From positions 41,443,670 through 41,507,669 of the forward strand of contig JARZZO010000001.1 of NCBI GenBank assembly GCA_030544215.1: a stretch of DNA of 64,000 nucleotides. The letters run 5' to 3'. This stretch comes from Zantedeschia hybrid cultivar (Eukaryota > Streptophyta > Magnoliopsida > Alismatales > Araceae). Positions within the stretch are counted from its first letter, which is position 1; the number at the start of each line of letters is the position of its first letter. The notes under the pieces are model-generated. The model had not been told where the DNA came from, made no database searches, and saw nothing but the letters and a program-made list of their open reading frames with translations. Positions 32,169 to 42,389 of this stretch are shown here, in pieces. A program made the translations under genes and the position numbers.

Positions 32169-33088
32169 GTTAGATTTTTAATTTTGATTATCTTGAATTT
32201 AGTGTAATTATTCTTTAGCTAATCTTATTTGTCTTATTTTTGCAGGTATATTGAAAAAAAAGAAGAAGAAGGAAAGCGAAATCATGGTCAGTGTGTTCCA
32301 ACTTTCTATGTTTCAATTTCCTTATTCTAGTTAGTTTCCTTTTTTGTAGTTTCTAGTTAGATAGGTTTCCATTAACTAAAAAAAAAAAAAGAAACAAAAA
32401 GAGGAACATCCAAATTTAAAAACCTTCATTGCTAAGATTAGAAACTTTCCATGCTAGGCATTCATCATCCTAGGAAAGCATGAGTTAGTTTACTTTTACA
32501 GTTATTTCCATAAATTGTTGAAGATTGCGAGGGAAAGGTACGTGTTTCAATTTTTAGCAAGTCATTCATGATTGCATCAACACACCTTGCATTGATTTGT
32601 TGTCTTGTATTGCATTCAAAACGACTCTAAGGGCAGCAACTTTAACCACATAAGGTAGGGATTTGATCACCCTTCCTTAGCCCACAAATCACCTTCCTTG
32701 CATTGACATTTCCTAATCCAATTAAAAGCAAGTCGAAAGAGAATCTAGGGTTTACACCGTGAGTGGTTTAAATCTCGAGTTGCCTCCATTTTTGGAAACG
32801 GTGTCTAGGCTAGAGGTAAAAAGGCAAACGTCTAAGCGGGAAAGTGGTTCTCTAATTAGGTCCCTACGAAAGTAGGGGGAGCCTCCCACTACCCCACCTC
32901 TTACCTGGCCGTTGACTGATTGTGGTTGTGACTCGAGGTGGACTCCATTCACCTTGTAAGAAAATTCACATAGAGAGTCTAGGTTAACAGTAGATCATTA
33001 GGATAATTTGTTTGCCAAAATTGTTTGCATTTTAAAAAAAAAAAACAAGAAATAGAAAACAAAATCCTCTCTCCATAAGTCCTAGTGC
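32169..33088 (+). other. Athila G leader
   Basis: About 920 bases without a supported protein. It has several poly-A stretches. No splice sites can be assigned. Confidence 0.6.
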
Positions 33089-34741
33089 ATGCAAGGTAGG
33101 AGATCTCAAAATCCTAACCTTCTAGGACCACTTGCTGAAATAGAAAGAATCCTACATCAAAGAAATCCACCACAAGATCGAATGGCTGATAATCAGGACC
33201 CACCAAAGCAAATGAAGGACTATTTCATTCCAAATCGATATCAACCTTCATCTTGTATTCATCTTCCTCAGAATCCAGCCAATCAATATGAAATCAAATC
33301 TAGCACCATTCAGATGCTCCCATCCTTTTATGGGAATACTAATGAAGATCCTTATAAGCATCTGGATGAATTCCTAGAAATCTGTTCCACGGTGAAGATC
33401 CAGAATTTCACCGATGATGGCCTTAAATTGACCTTATTTCCCTTTTCATTAAAGGACAAGGCTAAATATTGGTTGGGAACCATAGGAAGGCCCATTAGGA
33501 CATGGGAAGAAATGCAGAAAGAATTTCTCAAGAAGTTCTATCCCATCGGGCGGACCAATACCATGAGACGGGCCATCACGAGTTTTACCCAAACTCCCGG
33601 GGAATTGATCCATGAATCTTGGGAAAGACTGAAAGAATTGCTTAGAAAATGCCCTCATCATGGGCTTTCAAAATGGCAAATTGTCCAAGCATTCTATGAA
33701 GGATTGTCTGAACAGTTCAGACAGATGGTGGATGCTTCATGTGGAGGGGCGTTTATGATGAAAAATGAAGATGAGGCCTATGATCTGTTTGAAATGTTAA
33801 GTGAAAATTCCATTAATCATGCCTCATTATCATCTTATGAAAGGTCTGTTGGGCCATCTAAACGGACTGGAATGTACGAACTTAAGGCCCGTGGAGAGCC
33901 CGAATCTAGAATGGACATAAATCTAATTAATCAGAAATTGGATAAGGTAGACATCTTGGCCCAGACACTAGACCAACTCCTGGCCTTAAACAAGCAAGAG
34001 CCTACTTACCCAACACAATCTAGTCCATATGAAGGCCCATCTTCTGTTAATCATGACATTTGTGCCTTATGCCCAAGTCCAACCCATCAAGTGAATGAAT
34101 GCCCAACTGCGGCCCAACTTCCACCATTCATTCAAGAACAAGTTCAGGCTGCCCAGGGATTCTCCAGGCCCAATAATGATCCATTCTCAAATACTTACAA
34201 TCCGGGCTGGAGAAACCACCCTAATTTCTCTTGGAAGAATCAGCAGGCCCCATTACCAATGACCAATCCACTCATGCATCAAGCCCAAAAGCCACAGAAT
34301 CCCTTCCAACAGCAATCTAATTTCTACGGAAATGTTCAGGCTAGGGGATCTCAAGCCCAGTATCAATCAGGTCAATCGGCCCAATATCAATCAGGTCAAC
34401 CGGCCCAGTATCAATCAGGTCAACCGGTCCACTACCACTCATTCCAATCCGGACACCCAACCCAATACCATCCTCCACCCACTTACCAACAACCTCCTCA
34501 GCCCAACTTTGATGATAAATTCACTCAACTCCAACAACTGATTTTGACCCAGCAACAATCCATTGCTAAGTTGGAAAGTCAAATGGGCCAACTAGCGGTG
34601 GCCGCGATGAGAAGAGAAGTAGGCCAACTTCCTAGTCAACCTGTTGCCAATCCAAGGAATCAACCTCCGGGTTTTCCACAGCAATCGGGCCTTTTACCTC
34701 AGCCTGGCCCGGTACCACAACCTAAAGGGCCACAATTTTAG
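33089..34741 (+). CDS. Athila G gag
   Basis: 550 residues. Residues about 75-220 form the retrotransposon gag domain (MLPSFYGNTNEDPYKHLDEF, DKAKYWLGTI, EMQKEFLKKFYP, ESWERLKELLRKCPHHGL). A zinc knuckle of the classical type CALCPSPTHQVNEC lies near residue 330. The region after it is glutamine- and proline-rich and contains three to four copies of an 8-residue repeat (QYQSGQPA) at about nt 34357-34431, followed by a helical segment near residues 475-500. It ends at a TAG (34739-34741) that lies in the same frame as pol, so it may be a nonsense mutation rather than the natural end. The start is the first ATG in frame; MADN at 33182 is an alternative. Confidence 0.85.
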   Translation: MQGRRSQNPNLLGPLAEIERILHQRNPPQDRMADNQDPPKQMKDYFIPNRYQPSSCIHLPQNPANQYEIKSSTIQMLPSFYGNTNEDPYKHLDEFLEICSTVKIQNFTDDGLKLTLFPFSLKDKAKYWLGTIGRPIRTWEEMQKEFLKKFYPIGRTNTMRRAITSFTQTPGELIHESWERLKELLRKCPHHGLSKWQIVQAFYEGLSEQFRQMVDASCGGAFMMKNEDEAYDLFEMLSENSINHASLSSYERSVGPSKRTGMYELKARGEPESRMDINLINQKLDKVDILAQTLDQLLALNKQEPTYPTQSSPYEGPSSVNHDICALCPSPTHQVNECPTAAQLPPFIQEQVQAAQGFSRPNNDPFSNTYNPGWRNHPNFSWKNQQAPLPMTNPLMHQAQKPQNPFQQQSNFYGNVQARGSQAQYQSGQSAQYQSGQPAQYQSGQPVHYHSFQSGHPTQYHPPPTYQQPPQPNFDDKFTQLQQLILTQQQSIAKLESQMGQLAVAAMRREVGQLPSQPVANPRNQPPGFPQQSGLLPQPGPVPQPKGPQF

Positions 34742-34942
34742 AATGCTAAAGCCATTTCAGCCCTTAGGAGTGGGAGAAGTATAGAAAAACCACATGCAGA
34801 TGGAGAGTTAGCTAAAGGTTCCACTGATGGGCCTCAGGAAATTGAAAGTGAGAGTGAAGATGAACCCATCATAGAGAAGTTGGAGGAGGATCTGAAAGGA
34901 AAAGGGAAGATTGATTAAGGCCAAAGTTCTTATAAACCTAGG
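34742..34942 (+). pseudogene. Athila G gag-pol junction, in frame between two stops
   Basis: Open in the gag-pol frame, including ISALRSGRS, which resembles the conserved ITLRSGK segment of plant gag-pol proteins. Bounded by TAG (34739) and TAA (34916). It shows that gag and pol were one continuous frame. Confidence 0.7.
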
Positions 34943-37519
34943 GTGCCATTTCCTAATGCCTTGTTAGCTAAGCCCAATACCAGGAAGAAACTGGCCCAGA
35001 ATGAGGAGTTGTTGGATTTGTTCAAACAAGTCCAAATTAATATTCCACTCCTCGATGCCATCAAGCATGTGCCAGCTTATGCTAAGTTTCTCAAGGAATT
35101 ATGTACTCCACGAAGAGAATCTAGAATGGCACCCGAAAAGGTTCGGCTTTCTGAGGATGTTAGTGCAATTGTGATGAATCATTTACCCAAGAAGTTAAAG
35201 GATCCTGGAGCACCTCTAATTTCATGTGACTTAGCTGGAGTTACATTTGATAGAGCTTTATTAGATTTAGGTGCTAGTGTGAATCTATTGCCAACAGCCA
35301 TTTATGAGAAATTTGATATTGGGGAATTACAGCCCACACCCATCATCTTGCAGTTGGCTGATAGGTCTGTGAAAACTCCACGGGGATTAATTGAGGATGT
35401 TATTGTGAAGGTTCATGATTGCTACTTTCCCGTAGATTTTCTTATTCTGGATATGGCATTACCTGAGGAACTCATTCACACCCCGATCATCTTAGGTCGT
35501 CCATTCTTAGCCACTGTTAAAGCTAATATAAATTGTGAAACTGGCATAATGGACATTTCATTTGGGGGTCAAAAGGTCCAGATTAATGTCTTCAAAGCAT
35601 CTCAATACCCAGATCATGAAAAAGAATGCCATACTGTTGATATCTTGGATAATCTGGTTGAAGAAAATGAGATGTCCACATATGACCTTTTAGGGGAAGC
35701 CAACACTTTAACGGATTCTCCTGGCCCATTAACATCTTGGCCCAAGGTTGAACCTTTACCAGCCTTACAGTCTGAGCCCGCTTTGCCATCTTTAGAGGAC
35801 CCTCCTGAGCTTGAACTCAAACCATTACCTGAGTCTCTCAAGTACATCTTTTTGGGCCCAAACAAAACTCTCCCGGTCATCATTGCGGCAAATCTCACAT
35901 CGCCGCAAGAAGCCCAATTAACCGAGGTCCTCAAAGACCACAAGGGTGCCATTGGATGGTCGGTGGCAGATTTAAAGGGAATTAGCCCCTCCATTTGCAT
36001 GCACCACATCCATATGGAAGAGAATTCTAAGCCCAGTCGGGAGATGCAAAGGCGGCTTAACCCCAATATGAAAGAAGTGGTGAAGAAGGAAGTTGTGAAA
36101 TGGCTGGATGCGGGTATTATTTACCCAATATCAGACAGTAAATGGGTCAGCCCAACTCAGGTGGTACCCAAGAAATCTGGATTAACAGTTATTAAGAATG
36201 ATCATGGAGAAGAGGTACCCACTAGGCTCACCACGGGATGGAGAGTGTGCATTGATTATCGAAAGCTGAATCTAATGACTAAGAAGGACCACTTTCCACT
36301 CCCATTCATGGATCAGATTCTGGAAAAGTTATCGGGCCAAAAGTACTTCTGCTTCTTAGATGGGTATTCCGGGTATAATCAAGTGACCATTTACCCGGAA
36401 GATCAAGAAAAGACCACCTTCACGTGCACTTATGGCACGTTTGCTTTTAGGAGAATGCCATTCGGATTATGCAACGCACCAGCCACATTTCAACGGTGCA
36501 TGATGGCTATCTTCTCCGATATGGTGGGAGAATTCCTCGAAGTTTTCATGGATGATTTCTCAATCTTCGGGGACTCTTTTGAAAATTGCCTGGAAAATCT
36601 TAAACAGGTGCTAGCACGATGCATAGACACCAATCTGATACTTAGCTGGGAAAAGAGCCATTTTATGGTTCGAGAGGGCATTGTTCTAGGCCACATTGTG
36701 TCTGAAAGAGGGATAGAGGTAGATAAAGCTAAGATCGATCTCATATCTAATCTTCCTCCTCCCACCTCGGTCAGACAGACCCGTTCATTCCTTGGCCATG
36801 CCGGTTTCTATCGCCGGTTTATCCACAATTTCTCTCAAATTGCCCGACCTCTAACTCTTCTCCTAGCTAAGGATGTTCCTTTCCAAATGAATGAATCTTG
36901 CATCAAGGCATTTAATTCTCTGAAGGAATCTTTGACCAAAGCCCCGATTCTTCAATCTCCAGATTGGTCTTTACCCTTCGAAATCATGTGTGATGCCTCT
37001 GATTATGCTATCGGTGCAGTTTTGGGACAAAGAATCAACAAGTGTCCCGTGGTGATATATTATGCAAGCCGCATCCTTGCCGATGCTCAAATGAATTATA
37101 CCACCACCGAAAAGGAATTGTTAGCTGTGGTTTTTGCCCTAGAAAAATTTAGATCTTATCTTTTAGGGGCAAAAGTCATAATCTATTCTGATCACTCAGC
37201 TCTGAAATACCTGTTGACCAAGAAGGATGCAAAGCCTAGGCTTATTAGATGGATCTTACTCCTTCAGGAATTCGATTTGGAAATTCGGGATAAGAAGGGT
37301 TCCGAGAGTGTGGTAGCTGACCACCTATCCCGCATTCCGATCTCTGACAGTACACCAATCACTGATTCCTTTCCCGATGAGCATCTACTGACCATTTCTC
37401 ACACTGCTACACCATGGTATGCTCATATTGTCAATTACAAGGTGACTAATCAGCTTCCGGAAGGATGGACTAAAAGTGAAAAGGACAAATTCTTTTCTCA
37501 GGAGAAATATTATTTCTAG
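34943..37519 (+). CDS. Athila G pol: protease, RT, RNase H
   Basis: 858 residues. The protease active site is DLGASVNLLP at residue 108 (D-L-G, usual for Athila), and ILGRPFLATV follows. RT runs from about residue 375 (WLDAGIIYPISDSKWVSP) through FLDGYSGYNQ (about 471) and FMDDF (about 536), so all polymerase aspartates are present. RNase H starts near residue 680 (CDASDYAIGAVLG), continues with the TTTEKELLAVV and SDHSALKYLL blocks and ends near HLSRIP. The frame stops at a TAG (37517) in a spot where the family normally has Trp (YYF[W]EDPELF), so the integrase half continues in the same frame beyond it. Confidence 0.9.
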   Translation: MPFPNALLAKPNTRKKLAQNEELLDLFKQVQINIPLLDAIKHVPAYAKFLKELCTPRRESRMAPEKVRLSEDVSAIVMNHLPKKLKDPGAPLISCDLAGVTFDRALLDLGASVNLLPTAIYEKFDIGELQPTPIILQLADRSVKTPRGLIEDVIVKVHDCYFPVDFLILDMALPEELIHTPIILGRPFLATVKANINCETGIMDISFGGQKVQINVFKASQYPDHEKECHTVDILDNLVEENEMSTYDLLGEANTLTDSPGPLTSWPKVEPLPALQSEPALPSLEDPPELELKPLPESLKYIFLGPNKTLPVIIAANLTSPQEAQLTEVLKDHKGAIGWSVADLKGISPSICMHHIHMEENSKPSREMQRRLNPNMKEVVKKEVVKWLDAGIIYPISDSKWVSPTQVVPKKSGLTVIKNDHGEEVPTRLTTGWRVCIDYRKLNLMTKKDHFPLPFMDQILEKLSGQKYFCFLDGYSGYNQVTIYPEDQEKTTFTCTYGTFAFRRMPFGLCNAPATFQRCMMAIFSDMVGEFLEVFMDDFSIFGDSFENCLENLKQVLARCIDTNLILSWEKSHFMVREGIVLGHIVSERGIEVDKAKIDLISNLPPPTSVRQTRSFLGHAGFYRRFIHNFSQIARPLTLLLAKDVPFQMNESCIKAFNSLKESLTKAPILQSPDWSLPFEIMCDASDYAIGAVLGQRINKCPVVIYYASRILADAQMNYTTTEKELLAVVFALEKFRSYLLGAKVIIYSDHSALKYLLTKKDAKPRLIRWILLLQEFDLEIRDKKGSESVVADHLSRIPISDSTPITDSFPDEHLLTISHTATPWYAHIVNYKVTNQLPEGWTKSEKDKFFSQEKYYF

Positions 37520-38668
37520 GAGGATCCTGAATTATTCAAATCCTGTCCTGATCAAATCATTAGGCGATGTGTTCCTGAAGAAGAACAACAGAGTGTTCTT
37601 AACTTCTGCCATAATCTGGCCTGTGGGGGTCACTTCTCAGGAAAGAAAACTGCAGCCAAAGTCCTACAAAGTGGTTTTTACTGGCCCACACTTTTCAAAG
37701 ATGCCCATGAATTTAGCAAAACTTGCCTCCGATGTCAGGCTGTAGGGAATATGGCGAAAAGGGATATGATGCCACTCAACCCAATCTTGGTGGTTGAAGT
37801 CTTTGATGTTTGGGGAATTGACTTTATGGGACCTTTTCCACCCTCTTTTGGATATACATATATTCTGGTAGCGGTGGATTATGTCTCAAAATGGATTGAA
37901 GCAGTAGCCACCCGAACCAATGATTATAAAGTGGTCATTAAATTCGTTCAGAAGAATATCTTTTCTCGGTTCGGGTGGCCTAAAGCTATCATAAGTGATG
38001 GGGGTACGCATTTCACGAATTACCAATTTCAGGCTTTGCTTAAGAAATATAGGATTAATCACAAAGTAGCTACCCCTTATCACCCCCAAACCCGTGGCCA
38101 AGTGGAAGTTTCTAATAGGGAGATCAAGAATATTCTGCGAAAGTCCGTTAGGCCCGATAGAAAAGATTGGTCTGAAAGATTGGATGATGCTTTATGGGCC
38201 TATCGGACCGCTTACAAAACTCCTATTGGCATGTCTCCTTATCGCCTAGTTTTCGGAAAAGCGTGCCACCTTCCAGTGGAATTGGAACATAGGGCTTATT
38301 GGGCCATCAAACAAGTCAATCTGGACCTAGCCCAAGCTGGTTCCCACCGAACCTTACAACTGAATGAGCTGGAAGAGTTGCGCAACGAGGCCTATGAAAA
38401 TTCAAAGATCTATAAAGCCAAAACTAAAGCTTTTCATGATAAACATATTGTCCGAAAATCCTTTCGTCCAAATCAGAAAGTTTGGCTATTTAATTCTAGG
38501 CTTCGCCTATTTCCTGGAAAACTGAAATCCAGATGGGATGGACCCTTCGTAGTCGTTAAATCCTTCGATCATGGAGCCGTTAAAATTCTGAATCCTAAGA
38601 GTGGGATACTACAAATGAAGCATGATAATTCATTACTTGTTCTAACATTTCCTTATTTGCTTTGCTAA
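37520..38668 (+). CDS. Athila G integrase
   Basis: It continues in frame directly after the TAG at 37517. The zinc finger H-H-C-C is at nt 37605-37740 (CHNLACGGHF ... CLRCQ). The DDE core shows GIDFMGPF, ISDGGTHF and QVEVSNREI. The C-terminal part holds WAYRTAYKTPIGMSPY and FRPNQKVWLFNSRLRL ... WDGPFVV. It ends 29 bp before the 3' LTR. An ATG at 37751 opens the last 305 residues but lies after the zinc finger, so it is not the natural start. Integrase inserts the cDNA into the genome; all three catalytic residues appear present. Confidence 0.85.
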   Translation, partial: EDPELFKSCPDQIIRRCVPEEEQQSVLNFCHNLACGGHFSGKKTAAKVLQSGFYWPTLFKDAHEFSKTCLRCQAVGNMAKRDMMPLNPILVVEVFDVWGIDFMGPFPPSFGYTYILVAVDYVSKWIEAVATRTNDYKVVIKFVQKNIFSRFGWPKAIISDGGTHFTNYQFQALLKKYRINHKVATPYHPQTRGQVEVSNREIKNILRKSVRPDRKDWSERLDDALWAYRTAYKTPIGMSPYRLVFGKACHLPVELEHRAYWAIKQVNLDLAQAGSHRTLQLNELEELRNEAYENSKIYKAKTKAFHDKHIVRKSFRPNQKVWLFNSRLRLFPGKLKSRWDGPFVVVKSFDHGAVKILNPKSGILQMKHDNSLLVLTFPYLLC

Positions 38669-38682
38669 GGGACTAGCAATGG

Positions 38683-38697
38683 GTAAGTTGGGGGGTG
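38683..38697 (+). other. Polypurine tract of Athila G
   Basis: AAGTTGGGGGGTG immediately before the 3' LTR start TGATAAAG, the expected plus-strand priming site. Confidence 0.75.
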
Positions 38698-40855
38698 TGA
38701 TAAAGTGTTAAATTGATCATTTAAGGGCAACCATATGCATCATACTCATGTTTTTATCTGCAAAATAACATGAAATGATAGATAATTGTTTAACAAGTCC
38801 AACGGTACCAATTTCATCAAATTCTGACTTAAAAACATCGTCATTTCATGTGATCAAAGGAGTGTAGCGCATTTGCTGTTTTTCGACAAAATAGAGACGA
38901 AATGAATAAAAATTATGATATTTTTATGATAATGCGCTAAATTATATTTATTTGATGTGAACAGGACATGCCGATGATGCAGTGCAGCTGGAGGAGTTTT
39001 CGGAAATTTGGGGGAGGTCTAGTGTGCGGATTTCAACTAAAACAGGGGTAAAAATACAATTTGATTCCTTCCTTCGCTGGAGTTTCCTAAAACCTACTAT
39101 TTCCCTCCGTCTCTCCGATTTCCTAAACACATCCCTTCCTTTATTTTAAAATCCTCTCTCTCTCTTTCTCGTTTTAGAAAGTCGAATCCTATTTCTTTTC
39201 CAATTTCCTCTTCCTCTCCGGATCCAAATCCTGTCCCTTCTCCAAGTCTCCCACATATCCTCCTCCTTTTCCAACTCAAACCCGGCAGCCTCTCCTCCTT
39301 CTCCTCTCTATAAATCTCTCCTCTCCTGCTCTCCTCCGGGAATTCCAACCTTCTCCCCGCAGTCTTCTATTCCTCTCTCAGTTCTGCTCTCTCTCTCCAG
39401 AAATTCTTCCCCGGTTTTTCCAGCATCTCTCTGTTTCTCTCTCCCGCAGATTTCCTCTCCCTCTCTCGGTTTTCCACGGTTCTCTCCTCCTCTCCTCTCT
39501 CCCAGCATCTCTCTCAGCCGCACTCCTTCTCCCTCTCCAATTTCTCAGCATCCCCCTCTCTCTCGGTATCCCACACGCCCTCTCTCTTCTCTTTCTCTCC
39601 CTCCATAGCTCTCTCTCTCTCTCGTTCCTGCCGTCTCTCTTCCACGCCAACCAGCAACCCCTGCACCCCACGCGTAGCCAACAACTCCTCCCAGCAGTGC
39701 GTGCAGTAACATCTCCAGCGGCAGCAACCGGCTCCCACGTCCAAGTTCTCCTTCCTCCAACGCAGCAGCACCAACCAGCAGTTCCTCCTGCAAGTTGAAG
39801 CCGCATGTAGTCCTCCTTCTCCAGCTTCCCTACGCAGCCAGCAGCAAACGCAGCAGCACCTGAAGCCCTCCTCCTTCAGCTTCTCCACGCAGCTCCAACC
39901 TTCCTGCAACAGCAGCAGCTGTCCACAGCAAACAGCAGCAGCTGTCCACAGCAAGTATCAGCAGCAAATCCAGCCGGCAGCAACTTCACGGTCCTGCAGC
40001 TCTACCTCCACGCATTGTCCAAGCGTGAAGCCTGCTTCCACGCGTAGCCAGCAGCTACGTCCAGCAGCTCCGCATCCAGCTCCTCTACGGCTTCCTCCTT
40101 CTTCCAGCACAACCACGGGTCTCCAGCAGCGGTGCACCTGCATGTTCAACCAGCCGGCAAGGTCCTCAGCGCATGCACGTGCAGCTCCCAAGTTTCTCCA
40201 CGTGCATAGCCAGCTCTCAGGCTCCTCCAGCGGCTGCCCTCCAACCGCACCAAGCCAAGGAATCCCTCGTCCACGCGTCTCTTCCTCTTACATGCAGCAG
40301 CGAATAACCAGCAGCTTATTACCAACCCCACAGCTGCTGTTATCTTGAGTTTTATTTCCCCGTTAGTATAATAATGTTTGTTTATTTAATTAGGATTACT
40401 TGTTGGTTATGTAATGTTTGATTATCTAGTTTAAGAATATTAAATCTTAAAACTTTGCACAATTTGTTTCAGGATTTTTAGTTAATTAATAATTTACACA
40501 GTTAAATAACAATGTCTTTGTTATAATTTTTAGTTATGCTTAATGTTTTATATATATATGTGTTTGTGTTTAATTTTTAAAAAAAAGAAAAAAACAAGAT
40601 TTGTTTAATTCAAGCAATTATCTTTTTAGGTAACATTAGTTAATTGAGTTTTAGTTTAATTAAGTAATTAGTTATTCAAATTCTCATCTATTTTTTAGAT
40701 AACTAGATTCCAAAGTTTTCGAAATTAAAATTCTAACTCCCTGTGGATCGACTCGGACTCACCACTATTAATTTTTAAAATTTGATTTGAGTGAGCCGGA
40801 TAAATTTAGATTGAACGTTTTCATGTGTTTAACGACGCACAATTCGAAACGATCA
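38698..40855 (+). repeat. 3' LTR of Athila G
   Basis: 2158 bp, same length and ends as the 5' LTR. TATA box at 39308-39314. Followed by the target duplication CCTTG. Confidence 0.95.
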
Positions 40856-40860
40856 CCTTG
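40856..40860 (+). repeat. Target site duplication of Athila G, right
   Basis: CCTTG, identical to 29983-29987. The integrase reading of element C (minus) ends here at LHHSSLCYTQG and resumes on the other side at QGNAQAE. Confidence 0.9.
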
Positions 40861-41669
40861 CGTATAGCATAGAGACGAATGATGCAATGCAATTTTATAC
40901 ATGTTGTAGAGGTCCTTCAATTCTTGTGATATGACTTGTGGTCCATTGTCTGTGATGATGGTGCTTGGAATCCCAAATGTCGTGATGATGTTCTTCATGA
41001 TGAATTTGTAGACTGTTGACGCTTTAACTTCCGCATAAGCTTCAGCTTCTACCAACTTGGTGAAGTATTCCGTTGCCGTGAGAATGAAGGATTTCTACTT
41101 AATGTCGGAATTGGAATTACCAAGAGGTCTAATGATGTCGAAAGCCCACATGGAGAAAGGCCATGGAGAGGAAACATGATGGAGTGAAGATGCGGGGAAA
41201 TGGATCTTGTCGGCATGAAGTTGACACTTAGCACACCTACGAACATACCCTACACAGTCCTCTTCCATGGTCGGCCAATAGAATCCTTGTCTAAGGATCT
41301 TCTTTGATAACATCTGTCCATTAACGTGGCCACCACAAACTCCAGCATGAGCTCCTTCCATAATCTTCCAAAGCTCATCTTCGTCTAAGCATCTCAGAAG
41401 AACACCGTCAAAACCTCGTTTATAAAGTGCTCCTCCAAGTAGGGTGTATCTCTGAGCAACTCTCCTGATAGCCCTTTTCTCCTCAGCTGTGGCTTCTTCA
41501 GGGTATGATTGATCTTCACAATATTTAGCAATCTCAAAATACCATGGTTTCTTTTCATCATCCATCTCTTCTTATAATTCCAATAGCATGATCTCTCGCT
41601 TCTCTACAATATCTCCATCTCTAACCTTCTTCAGCAATTTCTCCTTAATCCTTAGGAATGAAGGATCTT
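40856..41669 (-). pseudogene. Integrase N-terminal part of element C
   Basis: 41565-41095 holds the zinc finger (GGHVNGQ ... CAKCQLHADKIH) and the first catalytic Asp (WAFDIIRPL). After an in-frame TAG (SDIK*KSFIL) the core continues in 41055-40856 with ITDNGPQVISQELKDL, containing the second Asp. The gene is then cut by Athila G. A TAA at about 41575 separates it from aRNH. Confidence 0.8.
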
Positions 41670-42389
41670 TCATGGCTGGTGAAAGACGCCTATGAACGAT
41701 GATATATTCGGATTGTTTGTGATTAGGAAACTTAGAGATGATGCGAGAGAAGCTAGAGCGTCAGCTAAGATGTTCTGATTTTGAGGAACATGGACAAAGA
41801 TCAATTTAGTGAAAAGCTTGGTATAAGCTACAGTGAGTTCTTGAGAAGGCTTGAGTTTAGGATCAAGAGTTCGGTATTTGGTAAGCACTTGGCGAAGGAT
41901 TAGCTGACTATCACCTACAATCTTGAGCTTGGTGGCACCATGGAAATGAGTAGCTTCGAGACTGGCAAGAAGAGCCTCATATTCAGCGATATTGTTGGGG
42001 ACGGGAAAGTCAAGCTGAAAGGCTTGTGGAATGGTAACACCTTCAGGTGATAGAAGAACAATGCCTATACCCTTACCATGAGAGTTCAAAGCTCCGTCAA
42101 AATGCAGAGTCTATATGTCATCTTTAATTTTGTTTATGGACATTAGTTCCTCATCCGGAAACTCCGATCGGACTGAATCAAAATGAGGAAGAAGGTGATG
42201 AGCAAGATGTTCTGCGATGGCATAGCTTTTAATTGCTTTCTGTTGAATATAGATGATATCAAATTGAAAGAGAAAACTTTGTCATCATGCTAATCGATCG
42301 GTGAGAACATATTTCTCGAGAAGTAACTTGTTCGGGTTCATCCTAGCGATGAGATGGACCTCATGGGCCAGGAAATAGTGTTTCAGCCT
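41670..42389 (-). pseudogene. RNase H tail and archaeal-type RNase H of element C
   Basis: 42089-41670 is the second RNase H: LHFDGALNS (just upstream), NNIAEYEALLASLEA, IVGDSQLI and NILADALASLASS, giving the D-E-D-D set. The stretch 42389-42100 joins it to the first RNase H and has several stops (for example VV*RLKHYF and LA**QSF). A double RNase H is diagnostic of Tat. Confidence 0.8.

Larger units (their letters stand above)
29988..40855 (+). mobile_element. Full-length Athila-lineage Ty3/gypsy element G
   Basis: 10868 bp with two LTRs of 2158 bp each, a tRNA-Asp-type primer site, leader, gag-pol in a single frame, a polypurine tract and a 5-bp target duplication. The RT motifs (PISDSKWVSP, FRRMPFGLCNAPATF, FMDDFSIFG) are typical of the Athila lineage. 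There is no env-like reading frame: pol ends 29 bases before the 3' LTR. It is inserted in the integrase gene of element C in the opposite orientation. The gag-pol frame contains three stops. Confidence 0.95.

Noticed and set aside
38641..38697. env-like gene of the Athila element
   Set aside because: Only 29 bases lie between pol and the 3' LTR, and the leader has no suitable frame either.
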